Shown piece after piece: positions 15,120 to 23,481 of a stretch of 64,000 nucleotides of DNA. The stretch is from Microbacterium galbinum. Lineage in GTDB: Bacteria; Actinomycetota; Actinomycetes; Actinomycetales; Microbacteriaceae. The stretch is taken from the NCBI RefSeq assembly GCF_023091225.1, contig NZ_JAHWXM010000002.1, forward strand, positions 1-64,000, given 5' to 3'. Each line of letters begins with the position of its first letter. The first letter of the stretch is position 1. Position numbers and translations under genes: made by a program. A model generated the notes under the pieces. It was not told the origin of the DNA. It worked only from the letters and a program-made list of their open reading frames with translations, and did not search any database.

Positions 15120-15153
15120 CGAATCCAGGGCTCTGATGCCGGAATGCTCTGGG

Positions 15154-15429
15154 TTAGACGCTGCGGACGCTGAGCATCTGCCATCCCTCAGGGACCTGCG
15201 CGACAAGGGCATCCATGCCCTCGGCTTCGATCTCGCGCAGGCCGTCGCGGCGGTCGAACCGCGCCGTCGTCTCGATGCCCTGAGCGCCCTTTAGCATGCG
15301 CGCCGGCGCCGAGACGAGGTCGAACCCAGACGGGGCGTGCTCGGCGAGCTGCGCGTGCACGTCCTCGAGCGAGTCGCCCACGAGTTCGACGGTGTGGGAT
15401 TCGACGGGGCGGATGAGAGCGACGAGCAT
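15154..15429 (-). CDS. Hypothetical small protein
   Basis: The product has 91 residues and an alpha/beta composition, with no membrane segment or recognisable motif. Its ATG overlaps the stop of the upstream gene (TGATG), so the two are translationally coupled. It opposes the late operon and lies in the accessory end of the prophage. The repeated use of R and E and the small size would suit a regulatory or inhibitor protein, but nothing proves this. Confidence 0.55.
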   Translation of the reverse strand: MLVALIRPVESHTVELVGDSLEDVHAQLAEHAPSGFDLVSAPARMLKGAQGIETTARFDRRDGLREIEAEGMDALVAQVPEGWQMLSVRSV

Positions 15430-15809
15430 CAGTCCAGCCTAGGCACTCTGGGGGCGTCCAAGAGCGTAGGGTCGGTGGTCACGTAGAGCGGCAGGTCCAC
15501 CGCATTCCCGTGGCCGAGGATCTCGGGCGTGCTCGGATCAGGAAGCGAGCGTCGGAACTGGCCGAGCGCGATCCACGGGGCGACGTCGGGGAGCGTGCGC
15601 AGCGCGGTGCACAGCGTCGCCGTGTACTCGTCTTCAAAGAACCCGAGCCACGTTCCGACGGCCTCGGCGAGCACGTCGACGCGGTCGCCCGCAGTCGCGC
15701 GCAGCTCGTCGAGAACGGGCCCGGGGTCGGACGTGTATCGGTTGCGGGAGCAGATCGCGTCGAGCGTGACGCTGAGCTTCACGGTGGGGGAGAGCCCTGC
15801 GGAGGGCAT
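15429..15809 (-). CDS. Hypothetical prophage protein
   Basis: The product has 126 residues, is soluble, and is mixed alpha/beta with one aromatic-rich segment 'TWLGFFEDEYTA'. The ATG is preceded by GAGGAAGGA, a strong ribosome binding site. A possible -10 box TAGAAT lies about 35 bases upstream. It leads a two-gene operon with the 91-residue protein. No family is recognised. Confidence 0.55.
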   Translation of the reverse strand: MPSAGLSPTVKLSVTLDAICSRNRYTSDPGPVLDELRATAGDRVDVLAEAVGTWLGFFEDEYTATLCTALRTLPDVAPWIALGQFRRSLPDPSTPEILGHGNAVDLPLYVTTDPTLLDAPRVPRLD

Positions 15810-15866
15810 GACCGGATGTCCTTCCTCCGGCCGAGAGGACTCGATTCTACGTCGCGGCTCCGACGC

Positions 15867-16391
15867 TTAGCTGGCGTGCTCGATCAGAACGGTTGCGCCG
15901 TCGTCCGGGTGATAGCGCCACTCGATCTCGTACCCAGGCCAGTCATCAGTCTGCGCGCCGTCAAGCGCACGCGTCGCTCCGATCTTCGACTCGAGAGCAG
16001 CTGGCGCCCCGAGCTCGCGAAGGATGCAGAGCATGTCGTCGTAGGCGGGGCCGTTGTACTTGCCGACTCGGTGGAGGCTGAGGGTCTCGTCGTCGTCGAG
16101 GATCTCGACGTTCACGCTGGGGCGGGTGTTGCACTCGCCGAGCGCGAGGCCGAATGCAGCGAGTCGGTCGCGCTCAGCCTTCGCCGCTGCTTGCTCTGCC
16201 GCGGCCTTCTCTGCAGCCTCGGCGTTCGCGATCGACACCGGGATCGCGATGGCCGCACCGACCACGATGACAGCGGCGACGGCGATTGAGATCCACAGCC
16301 CGCGTCGGCGCTTTGGTGCTTCAACGGAGGATGGCGCGTCGGTTTCATCGGGCCGTGCTGCATCGGGAACGTCGGTCATGGTCGAGAGCAT
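15867..16391 (-). CDS. Hypothetical membrane-anchored protein
   Basis: The product is 174 residues. A charged cytoplasmic N-terminus (about 1-30) leads to one membrane helix (about 31-54), an alanine-rich helix and an extracellular domain of about 95 residues with two cysteines (near 'ECNTRP' and 'DMLCIL'). Topology suggests a single-pass protein with an outside domain. A second start at 16379 is equally possible. As the last phage gene before the attachment site it may be a moron altering the host surface, for example for superinfection exclusion, but this is inference. Confidence 0.6.
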   Translation of the reverse strand: MLSTMTDVPDAARPDETDAPSSVEAPKRRRGLWISIAVAAVIVVGAAIAIPVSIANAEAAEKAAAEQAAAKAERDRLAAFGLALGECNTRPSVNVEILDDDETLSLHRVGKYNGPAYDDMLCILRELGAPAALESKIGATRALDGAQTDDWPGYEIEWRYHPDDGATVLIEHAS

Positions 16392-16450
16392 AGCGACCGG
16401 GAGTACCGCGCTGAAAGTCTCGATGACAGCGCTGATGGCCCTGTGTGGGT

Positions 16451-16993
16451 CTAGTTATGGTGCGTGTTGACCGCCCACCCGCCGCGCACCACATCGGCGA
16501 TCGCGACGTGCAGACGGGAGCCGTCGGGCAGCGAGGCGTCGACGAACGGTTGGCTGATGTCGACGCGACGACCGGTGGATTGCAGCATCCGCTCGACGAG
16601 GTCGCGCACGACCGTCTCGCCGAGCCGTAGATCGACGCGCTCGGCCACTCCGCCCCGGGCGATGTGCACCTGGTCTCCCCCATTCACCCAGATCTCCTCG
16701 ATCCCCGGATCGTCGAGCAAGGGCTGCAACGCCCCGTACCCGCTGACCGCCGCGAGCACATCGCGGACCGAGCGCGCCTCGTCGTCGATGAGTTCCTGCC
16801 CTCGGGCGAGTGCCAGGTCGTTGTGCCTGCGGACCTCGGCCTCGGTGATCCGACGGACGGCATCGGGATCGATCGAGGGGTCGGTGCCGTCGCTGCGCAG
16901 ACGAAGGCGCACACGATCGGCCACGGCGAGAGAGGGAGGATTCACGCCGAGCATCCTCGCAAGAATCGCGAGAACGGCGCGGAAGTTATCCAC
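16451..16993 (-). pseudogene. tadA/cpaF-type secretion ATPase, N-terminal part, split by prophage
   Basis: The 180 residues match the N-terminal half of TadA/CpaF ATPases, which power Tad pilus (type IVc) assembly: 'GYGALQPLLDDPGIEEIWVNG', then 'VERMLQSTGRRVDISQPFVDASLPDGSRLH' in family order. The family usually has about 380-450 residues. Here Walker A, Walker B and the whole RecA-like domain are missing, and the frame ends with four unrelated residues after WAVN. The start is a GTG. The remaining part should lie at the far end of the prophage. While the prophage is present the protein cannot work as an ATPase. Confidence 0.85.
16458..16491. other. Probable attR junction of the prophage
   Basis: The tadA-like frame follows its family up to 'GGWAVN' (about 16466) and then leaves it, with a stop soon after. 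A perfect 7-bp inverted repeat (16458-16464 with 16485-16491) brackets the junction. Imperfect inverted repeats around a short core are normal for serine-integrase sites. The integrase type is not visible here. Confidence 0.6.
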
Positions 16994-17212
16994 AGCGAAG
17001 ACGGAACGACCTCGGAACGGCCCTCGTGCTGCACTGAAGACGTAGCCTCCGACCCCTCGGAGCCCCCGGTGCCCGGATCGCCGCGGGGATGGTCACGCGG
17101 CCGTCGATCGGACGGTCGAGTCACCCGACGGATCGAGCGATCCCCGCCCTCTCCTTGTACCGGATTCTCCCGGGAAAGCGGAGGCCTCCGCTCGGTAGAC
17201 TGTGAGCACCGC

Positions 17213-17294
17213 GCGGGAGTGGTGGAATTGGCAGACACGCAGGATTTAGGTTCCTGTGCCCCAGGGCGTGTGGGTTCAAGTCCCACCTTCCGCA
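17213..17294 (+). tRNA. tRNA-Leu (anticodon UAG)
   Basis: The acceptor stem GCGGGAG pairs with CTTCCGC (one G-T pair). The anticodon stem 17240-17244 pairs with 17252-17256 around a loop with TAG at 17247-17249. A long variable arm and the T loop TTCAAGT are present, as expected for class II tRNA-Leu. CCA is not encoded. The 219-base gap upstream shows a possible -10 box TAGACT at 17196-17201 and nothing else recognisable. Confidence 0.97.
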
Positions 17295-17360
17295 CAGGAC
17301 GAGCGCATTCGCGCGTTCGGCTGCTCGACCGCCGCACCATCGCACCACGACGGGACACTC

Positions 17361-18134
17361 ATGCATCACGCCGCGCTCATCCCCTGGCTCGACCCGGCCA
17401 CGATCATCGGCACGGCGGGTCCGTGGGCTCTGCTCGTGGTGTGCTTCATCGTCTTCGCCGAGACCGGACTGCTCGTCGGCTTCCTGCTCCCGGGTGACAC
17501 GCTGCTCGTGATCGCCGGTCTGCTGTCGCACCCGATCGCGGGTTCCGAGCACGGCGTCTTCGGCATCAACGTGTGGTTCGTGGCGCTGTTGATCGGTCTA
17601 TCGGCGTTCGTCGGCGGCGAGGTCGGCTACGTGATCGGCCACAAGGGCGGTCCGGCCGTCTTCGAGCGCAAGGAATCGGGCCTCTTCAGCAAGAAGAACG
17701 TCGAGCGCACGAACGCGTTCTTCGAGCGCTTCGGCGGCATCACCGTGATCCTCGCCCGCTTCGTGCCGATCGTGCGCACGTTCGCCCCGGTCGCCGCGGG
17801 CGTCGGACACATGCCGTGGCGCAAGTACACGCTCTACAACCTCATCGGTGCCATCCTCTGGGGCTTCGGTCTCACGATGTTCGGCTACGCCATCGGGTTC
17901 ATCCCGCCCGTGGCGGACTTCGTCGAGAGCTACATCGACCTGATCCTGCTCGCCGCCGTCGGCGGCACTGCTCTGGTCACGCTCTGGCACTACCTCCGCG
18001 AGCGGTACAAGGCCAAGAAGGAAGCCGAGGCCGGCCACGACGTCGTCACCGACGCGGCCGAGGCGGAGGCCCTCACGCTCGATCCCGAGGTCTTCGACCG
18101 CGCGCCCGACCTGGACGGCGACGGCAAGCACTGA
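17361..18134 (+). CDS. DedA family membrane protein
   Basis: The 257-residue integral membrane protein belongs to the DedA/SNARE-associated family (undecaprenyl-phosphate and phospholipid handling, membrane homeostasis). Family marks are 'FAETGLLVGFLLPGD' near residue 30 and 'RFVPIVRTFAPVAAGVGHMPWRKYTLYN' near 135-162, with later helices around 165-215. The C-terminal 40 residues are soluble and acidic. The ATG at 17361 is chosen; the frame upstream runs into the tRNA. It is convergent with ku. Confidence 0.92.
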   Translation: MHHAALIPWLDPATIIGTAGPWALLVVCFIVFAETGLLVGFLLPGDTLLVIAGLLSHPIAGSEHGVFGINVWFVALLIGLSAFVGGEVGYVIGHKGGPAVFERKESGLFSKKNVERTNAFFERFGGITVILARFVPIVRTFAPVAAGVGHMPWRKYTLYNLIGAILWGFGLTMFGYAIGFIPPVADFVESYIDLILLAAVGGTALVTLWHYLRERYKAKKEAEAGHDVVTDAAEAEALTLDPEVFDRAPDLDGDGKH

Positions 18135-18138
18135 CGAC

Positions 18139-18177
18139 GCGGGCTGAAAGCGGGCGCGGCCGTCAGCCCGCTTTCTT
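18139..18177. terminator. Shared terminator between dedA and ku
   Basis: A perfect 9-bp stem (18139-18147 with 18163-18171) is followed by a T-rich tract. The 3' arm covers the ku stop codon. It would stop the dedA transcript. Confidence 0.6.
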
Positions 18178-19068
18178 CTTCGCCGGCGCCTTCTTCGCGG
18201 CGGGCTTCTTCGCGGCCGACTTCCCGGCGTCGGCATCCTTCCCGTCACCGCCGGACTTCTCCGCGGAGCCCTTCGCCCGCTGTTCCTTGGACTTCGCGAC
18301 GCTGGCGCGCAGGGCCTCCATGAGGTCGATGACCTCGCCGCCCTTCTCCGCTCCCTCCGTCTCGCCGAAGGTGTCGGCGACGTCGAAGCCCTCGCCCGCG
18401 TCGATCTTGGCGTCGATGAGCGTGCGCAGCTCCTTCTGGTACTCGTCGACGAACTCCTCGGGGTCGAAGTCGCTCGAGTAACTCTCGACCAGCGATGCCG
18501 ACAGTTCGAGTTCCTTCTTCGAGATCGACACGTCTTCGTGCAGCGAAGGGAAGTCGACCTCGCGCACCTCGTCGGCCCAGAGCAGCGTTTGCAGCACGAG
18601 CACGTCCCCGCGCACCCGCAGCGCGGCGAGACGGGTCTTCTGCCGGAGCGTGAAGCGCACGATCGCGGTGCGCTCGCTCTGCTCGAGCGTCTTGCGCAAC
18701 AGCACGTAGGCCTTGGGGGATTTCGAATCCGGCTCGAGGTAGTACGGCTTGTCGAGGGTGAGCAGATCGACCTGGTCGCTGGGCACGAACTCCACGACAT
18801 CGATCTCGCGGCTCTTCTCGGACGGGAGAGCGGCGAGATCGTCCTTGGTGAGCACGACGGTGTGCCCCTCGTCGACGTAGGCACGATCGATGTCGGAGTA
18901 CGCGACCGTCTCACCACAGACCTCGCACGTGCGCTGGTAGCGGATGCGCCCCCCGTCCGCGTCGTGCACCTGGTGCAGCGGAACGTCGTGGTCCTCGGTG
19001 GCGGAGTACACCTTCACCGGCACGTTGACGAGCCCGAACGTGACCGCGCCCTTCCAGATCGTTCTCAT
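18163..19068 (-). CDS. ku: Ku protein (NHEJ end-binding)
   Basis: The 301-residue bacterial Ku homodimer would ring double-strand DNA ends and recruit LigD. It begins 'MRTIWKGAVTFGLVNVPVKVYSAT' as Ku proteins do. The Ku70/80 core runs to about residue 250. The C-terminus is rich in Lys and Ala (AAKK repeats), a known DNA-binding and translocation tail in actinobacterial Ku. Start codons of ku and ligD are 57 bases apart on opposite strands. The frame upstream of 19068 is an antisense artefact over ligD. Confidence 0.96.
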   Translation of the reverse strand: MRTIWKGAVTFGLVNVPVKVYSATEDHDVPLHQVHDADGGRIRYQRTCEVCGETVAYSDIDRAYVDEGHTVVLTKDDLAALPSEKSREIDVVEFVPSDQVDLLTLDKPYYLEPDSKSPKAYVLLRKTLEQSERTAIVRFTLRQKTRLAALRVRGDVLVLQTLLWADEVREVDFPSLHEDVSISKKELELSASLVESYSSDFDPEEFVDEYQKELRTLIDAKIDAGEGFDVADTFGETEGAEKGGEVIDLMEALRASVAKSKEQRAKGSAEKSGGDGKDADAGKSAAKKPAAKKAPAKKKAG

Positions 19069-19113
19069 GACCCCAGTGAACACCAGCGGCACCGGCCGAG
19101 ACCAGCCCTTGAC

Positions 19114-19119
19114 TACGCT
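19114..19119 (+). promoter_or_regulatory. -10 box TACGCT, leaderless promoter of ligD
   Basis: TACGCT sits six bases before the ligD ATG, inside the 57-base ku-ligD divergent gap. Confidence 0.55.
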
Positions 19120-19125
19120 GGCTCC

Positions 19126-21090
19126 ATGGTCGTCGACGGTCGGATCGTGCAGGTCGAAGGACGCCGCCTGCGCGTGACCAACCTCGACAAGGTCGTGTAT
19201 CCCGAAACCGGTACGACGAAGGGCGAGATCTTCGCCTACTACTCGGCCATCGCACCGCAGCTGCTGCCTCTGCTCGCCGGTCGCCCCGTGACCCGCAAGC
19301 GCTGGGTCGAGGGTGTGGGGACGGCGGATGCCCCGGCCGATGCCTTCTTCACGAAGCAGCTCGAACGCGGGGCGCCCGAGTGGATTCCCCGCCGGGCGAT
19401 CGTGCACTCCGACGGCCCGAAGGAGTATCCGCTGGTCGACGAGGTGCCGACCCTGGTGTGGCTGGCCCAGGTCGCGGCGATCGAGCTGCACGTACCGCAG
19501 TGGCGGTTCGGATCCGACGGACTGCCCGGGCGACCCGACCGCCTGGTGCTCGACCTCGACCCGGGCCCCGGCGTGGGACTCGCGCAGTGCGCGGCCGTCG
19601 CCCGTCTCGCCCGCGGCATCCTGACCGGGATGGGGCTCGATCCGGTGCCGGTGACCAGCGGCAGCAAGGGCATCCACCTGTACGCGGCGCTCCCCGGCGA
19701 GCAGACGAGCGCCGAGATCTCGATGGTCGTGAAGGAACTCGCCCGCCTCATCGAGAACGAGCACCCCGACCTCGCGACCGCCACCATGTCGAAGGCCGTG
19801 CGGGGCGGCCGAGTGTTCCTCGACTGGAGTCAGAACAACGGCAAGAAGACGACGATCTCGCCCTACTCGCTGCGCGGCCGCGCCCGGCCATGGGTGGCGG
19901 CTCCCCGCACCTGGGACGAGCTCGACGACCCCGATCTCGCACAGCTCGACCTCGACGAGGTGCTGGAGCGCGCGGCAGCCGGCATCGACCCGATGGCGGC
20001 GCTGCATCCGTCGGATGCCCCGGCCCCGACTTCCCCGCCGGCCGCCCAGTCGAAGGCGGAGCGACACCGGCCGAGCAGCCGCGGCGCCTCGCCCGTCGCG
20101 CTCGATCCGGAGGCGACGCTCCCGACTTTCGAGCCGATGCTCGCCGAGCACGGCACCCCCGCACTCGCGCGCCGCCTGAGCGATCCCGCCTGGGCCGAAG
20201 TGAAATGGGACGGCATCCGCGCGATGGGCACCTGGTCGAACGGACGGATGCGTCTGCACGCCCGCCGAGGCACCGACATCACGGCGCGCTACCCGGAACT
20301 CACGAGCGACGGCGCCCCGTTCCTGCCGGCGGCGGACGCGGTCGTCGACGGAGAGATCGTCGCCTTCGACCATGACGGCCGCCCGAGCTTCTCGCGGCTG
20401 CAGAACCGCATGCACCTCACCCGCGCGCGCGAGATCGAACGGGAGGTCGTGCGCACGCCCATCGTGTACATGCTCTTCGACCTGCTGCGCCTCGACGGCC
20501 ACGATCTCACCGGCCTCCCCCTGCACCAGCGGCGCACACTGCTCGATGACCTCATCGCCGACCTCGACGCGCCGGTGCAGGTGCCGCCCGTGTTCGACGA
20601 CGTCGATGACGCTCTCGCCGCGAGCGACGACTCCGGTCTCGAAGGCGTCGTCGTCAAGGACCGCGACTCGCGTTACCGCCCCGGCACGCGCTCGCCCTCC
20701 TGGCTCAAGCTCAAGCACACCCGCATGCAGGAGACGGTCATCGTCGGCATCCGTCCGGGCAAGGGCGATCGCGAGCGCACGCTCGGTTCCCTCCTGCTCG
20801 CGGTGCACGACTCCCCCGGCTCGCCCCTGCGCTACGTCGGCCGGGTCGGAACCGGGTTCACCGAGCGCATCCTGCGCGATCTGCTCGACCTGCTCGAGCC
20901 GCTGCGCACGAAGACCGCACCCCTCGACGGGGTTCCCGCGCCCGACGCCTCCGACGCGCTCTGGGTGCGCCCGGAAGTGGTCGGCGAGGTGGAATTCGCG
21001 AACTGGACGCCGGACGGGGTGCTGCGGCACGCGCGCTGGCGGGGACTGCGCCCCGACAAATCGCCCGATGAGGTCGTACGCGAGAGCTGA
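19126..21090 (+). CDS. ligD: NHEJ polymerase-ligase LigD (no nuclease domain)
   Basis: The 654-residue enzyme repairs double-strand breaks with Ku. Residues 1-290 are the archaeo-eukaryotic primase/polymerase domain, with DLDPG at 143-147, SGSKGIHLY at 178-186 and the third acidic residue D233. A Pro/Ala linker (about 290-330) leads to an ATP-dependent ligase domain whose motif I is KWDGIR with nucleophile K360. The OB fold follows to the end. The 3'-phosphoesterase domain found in many LigD proteins is absent. It is divergent from ku. Confidence 0.95.
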   Translation: MVVDGRIVQVEGRRLRVTNLDKVVYPETGTTKGEIFAYYSAIAPQLLPLLAGRPVTRKRWVEGVGTADAPADAFFTKQLERGAPEWIPRRAIVHSDGPKEYPLVDEVPTLVWLAQVAAIELHVPQWRFGSDGLPGRPDRLVLDLDPGPGVGLAQCAAVARLARGILTGMGLDPVPVTSGSKGIHLYAALPGEQTSAEISMVVKELARLIENEHPDLATATMSKAVRGGRVFLDWSQNNGKKTTISPYSLRGRARPWVAAPRTWDELDDPDLAQLDLDEVLERAAAGIDPMAALHPSDAPAPTSPPAAQSKAERHRPSSRGASPVALDPEATLPTFEPMLAEHGTPALARRLSDPAWAEVKWDGIRAMGTWSNGRMRLHARRGTDITARYPELTSDGAPFLPAADAVVDGEIVAFDHDGRPSFSRLQNRMHLTRAREIEREVVRTPIVYMLFDLLRLDGHDLTGLPLHQRRTLLDDLIADLDAPVQVPPVFDDVDDALAASDDSGLEGVVVKDRDSRYRPGTRSPSWLKLKHTRMQETVIVGIRPGKGDRERTLGSLLLAVHDSPGSPLRYVGRVGTGFTERILRDLLDLLEPLRTKTAPLDGVPAPDASDALWVRPEVVGEVEFANWTPDGVLRHARWRGLRPDKSPDEVVRES

Positions 21091-21093
21091 CCC

Positions 21094-22014
21094 TCAGGCG
21101 TGGTGCGGCTCGCAGTCCGACTGCTCCGCCGGTTCGATCTGGAACGTCGAGTGCTCGACGTCGAAGTGCTCGGCGAGACATCCCTGCATCTCCGAGAGGA
21201 GCCTGGTCGATCGTCCGTCGGCGAGGATCGCCGGGTCGACGAGCACGTGCGCGCTGAACACCGGCGCGCCACGGGTCAGTTGCCAGACGTGCACGTCGTG
21301 CACCCCGACCACACCGTCGTAGCCGAGCAGGTGCGAGCGGATGTCGGCCACCGCCATCCCCTTCGGCGCCGACTCGGAGAGCATCGAGAAGACCTCCCGC
21401 AGCAGAGAGATCGCCCGCGGGATGATGAGGATCGCGATGAACATCGAGGCGATGGCATCCGCCGGCATCCAGCCCGTCGCCACGATCACGATCGCCGCGA
21501 CGATCACGGCCGCCGAGCCGATCAGGTCTCCCATCACCTCGAGGTACGCCCCGCGCACGTTGATGCTGGTGCGCTGCGCGCGGCTGAGCAACCACATCGA
21601 GACCGCGTTCGCCAGCAGACCGACCACCGCGACGGCGAGCATTAACGGACCCGCCACCTCGACCTCGCCCGGGTCGATCAGGCGGCCGACGGCCTCAAAC
21701 CCCACCCACCCCGCGAGCAGGATCAAGATGATCGCGTTGATCAGCGCGCCGAAGACCTCGGCCCGCTGATATCCGAACGTGCGACGGTCGTCGGCGGGGC
21801 GCGCGGCCACCGCCGCGGCGATGAGCGCGATCACGAGTGCCGAGGCGTCCGTGAACATGTGCGCGGCATCGGCCAGGAGCGCCAACGAACCGGTCAGCAG
21901 AGCGCCGACCACCTGCACCACCATGATCGTCGCGGTGAGGCACAGCGAGATCGTCAGAAGACGCCGGTGACCGGCCGAGCGGATGCCGCCGGCAGCGGGA
22001 GCGTGATCGTGCAT
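21094..22014 (-). CDS. Cation diffusion facilitator (zinc/cadmium/cobalt efflux)
   Basis: The 306-residue protein exports divalent metals in exchange for protons. Six membrane helices span about residues 18-205. The metal site motifs are 'DAAHMFTD' in helix II and 'EVMGD' in helix V. A cytoplasmic CDF domain fills the C-terminus, ending in a His-containing tail. The N-terminus also has histidines. It is a CzcD-like member; the metal is not decided by sequence. Confidence 0.93.
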   Translation of the reverse strand: MHDHAPAAGGIRSAGHRRLLTISLCLTATIMVVQVVGALLTGSLALLADAAHMFTDASALVIALIAAAVAARPADDRRTFGYQRAEVFGALINAIILILLAGWVGFEAVGRLIDPGEVEVAGPLMLAVAVVGLLANAVSMWLLSRAQRTSINVRGAYLEVMGDLIGSAAVIVAAIVIVATGWMPADAIASMFIAILIIPRAISLLREVFSMLSESAPKGMAVADIRSHLLGYDGVVGVHDVHVWQLTRGAPVFSAHVLVDPAILADGRSTRLLSEMQGCLAEHFDVEHSTFQIEPAEQSDCEPHHA

Positions 22015-22020
22015 GCCTCC

Positions 22021-22026
22021 AGGCTA
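22021..22026 (-). promoter_or_regulatory. -10 box TAGCCT before the CDF gene
   Basis: TAGCCT on the minus strand lies six bases before the ATG. The spacer GGAGGC also resembles a ribosome binding site, so leaderless use is uncertain. Confidence 0.4.
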
Positions 22027-22114
22027 AGCGCGGAATCAGCCGTTCAGCCGCGATTTCGCTAGTCGGGAAGGGTAACGAGAACCAGTCTCATCACGCGCTG
22101 CGCCGGACGGTGGC

Positions 22115-22708
22115 TCAGAGGTCGGCGAGCAGCGGCGCCAACTCCTCGAACGCGCGGGCGCGATGGGACTGCGCCTGCTTCTCCTCGTCAGTGAAGTCCC
22201 CGACCGAGCGCTCCTCCCCCGCCGGCTGACCGTCGGGGATGAAGATGGGGTCGTACCCGAACCCGCCCCCGCCGGAGGCGGCGTGCGCGAGCCGCCCGGG
22301 CCAGATACCGGTGACGACCTTCTCGGCACCGTCGGGTGAGACGAGCGCGATCGTCGAGGTGAAGTGCGCGGCGCGATGCGGGTCGGCGATGTCGCGCAGC
22401 TGATCGAGCAGCAGCTCGAGGTTGGCGACGGCATCCTTCTTCTGCCCCGCCCAGTAGGCGGAGAACACGCCCGGCGAGCCGCCGAGCACGTCGACGCAGA
22501 TTCCCGAATCGTCGGCGAGCGCCGGAAGTCCGGTGTGCGCAGCCGCGGCTCGAGCCTTGATCAGCGCGTTGTCGGCGAAGGTCACTCCGTCCTCGACCGG
22601 TTCGGGTCCGTCGTAGCCGACGACCTCGAGGTCGGGGCGCACCCGGGCGACGATCTGCTGGAACTCGGCGACCTTGTGCGGGTTGTGCGTGGCCAGGACG
22701 ACCTTCAT
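22115..22708 (-). CDS. rdgB: XTP/dITP diphosphatase (RdgB/Ham1)
   Basis: The protein of about 197 residues hydrolyses non-canonical purine nucleotides (dITP, XTP) to monophosphates and keeps them out of DNA. The N-terminus 'VVLATHNPHKVAEF', the 'DDSGICVDVLGGSPGVFSA' motif and 'GGGGFGYDPIF' are diagnostic. The ATG at 22708 gives the usual start; a GTG two codons upstream (22714) overlaps the rph stop. It is coupled to rph, a common actinobacterial pairing. Confidence 0.95.
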   Translation of the reverse strand: MKVVLATHNPHKVAEFQQIVARVRPDLEVVGYDGPEPVEDGVTFADNALIKARAAAAHTGLPALADDSGICVDVLGGSPGVFSAYWAGQKKDAVANLELLLDQLRDIADPHRAAHFTSTIALVSPDGAEKVVTGIWPGRLAHAASGGGGFGYDPIFIPDGQPAGEERSVGDFTDEEKQAQSHRARAFEELAPLLADL

Positions 22709-22710
22709 CG

Positions 22711-23448
22711 TCACTCGGCCGCCAGCGCGGCGATCTGCCGCTCGGTGAGGGTCGCGCAGCCGTCGACGCCGAGCTGCAGCAGCGCGTCGAGTTCGCGCTT
22801 GTCGAAGGGCGCACCCTCGGCGGTGCCCTGCACCTCGACGAACAGACCGCGGCCGGTGACGACGACGTTCATGTCGGTCTCCGCGCGCACGTCCTCGACG
22901 TATGCCAGATCGAGCATGGGCTCTCCATCGATGATCCCGACCGACACCGCGGCGACCGAGTCGAGCAGCGGGGTGGAATTGCGACCGATGAACTTCTTCT
23001 CACGGCCCCACTCGATCGCGTCGGCGAGGGCGACGTACGCGCCCGTGATCGCCGCAGTGCGCGTTCCGCCGTCGGCCTGCAGCACGTCGCAGTCGATCAC
23101 GATCGTGTTCTCGCCGAGCGCCTTGGTGTCGACGACCGCACGCAGCGCGCGCCCGATCAGGCGGGAGATCTCGTGGGTGCGCCCGCCGATGCGGCCCTTC
23201 ACGCTCTCGCGGTCGTTGCGGCTGTTCGTGGCGCGAGGGAGCATGGCGTACTCGGCGGTGACCCACCCCTTGCCCTTGCCGGTGAGCCAGCGCGGAACGC
23301 CGTTCGTGAAGGATGCCGTGCACAGCACCTTCGTCCCGCCGAAGCTGATCAGCGCGGACCCCTCGGCCTGAGAGCTCCATCCGCGCTCGATCGTGACCTC
23401 GCGGAGCTGGTCGGTGGAGCGGCCGTCGGCACGCACGATGTCAGACAT
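22711..23448 (-). CDS. rph: Ribonuclease PH
   Basis: This 245-residue phosphorolytic exonuclease trims tRNA 3' ends. Family motifs are '[15 protein letters not shown]' at the start, '[11 protein letters not shown]', '[16 protein letters not shown]' and '[13 protein letters not shown]'. Full length. The ATG is preceded by GAAGGAAG, so it is translated from a leadered message. It is first in the rph-rdgB operon. Confidence 0.97.
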   Translation of the reverse strand: MSDIVRADGRSTDQLREVTIERGWSSQAEGSALISFGGTKVLCTASFTNGVPRWLTGKGKGWVTAEYAMLPRATNSRNDRESVKGRIGGRTHEISRLIGRALRAVVDTKALGENTIVIDCDVLQADGGTRTAAITGAYVALADAIEWGREKKFIGRNSTPLLDSVAAVSVGIIDGEPMLDLAYVEDVRAETDMNVVVTGRGLFVEVQGTAEGAPFDKRELDALLQLGVDGCATLTERQIAALAAE

Positions 23449-23481
23449 GGGCTTCCTTCGTTTCGGGGAGAGGGGTACCGC

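Larger units (their letters stand above)
1..16463 (+). mobile_element. Prophage, right-hand portion (siphovirus late genes to attR)
   Basis: A continuous block of head, neck, tail, tail-fibre and lysis genes on the plus strand is followed by a terminator and a few accessory genes. It ends where a host tadA/cpaF gene is interrupted. The synteny (scaffold, capsid, connector, tail terminator, tail tube, chaperone with frameshift, tape measure, fibres, lysis) is that of a long-tailed non-contractile phage. The left end, packaging genes, integrase and repressor lie outside the window, so completeness cannot be judged. All structural genes seen here are open and full length, so the element may be intact. 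The right boundary is inferred from the broken host gene and is good to within about 20 bases. Confidence 0.9.

Noticed and set aside
17213..17294. tRNA-Leu as the phage attachment site
   Set aside because: It is complete and lies 750 bases beyond the end of the phage genes, with a broken tadA gene and no repeat between. The disrupted tadA gene explains the junction better.
19069..21030. A 955-residue minus-strand frame extending ku across ligD
   Set aside because: It is an antisense shadow of the ligD codons. The true Ku N-terminus starts at 19068.
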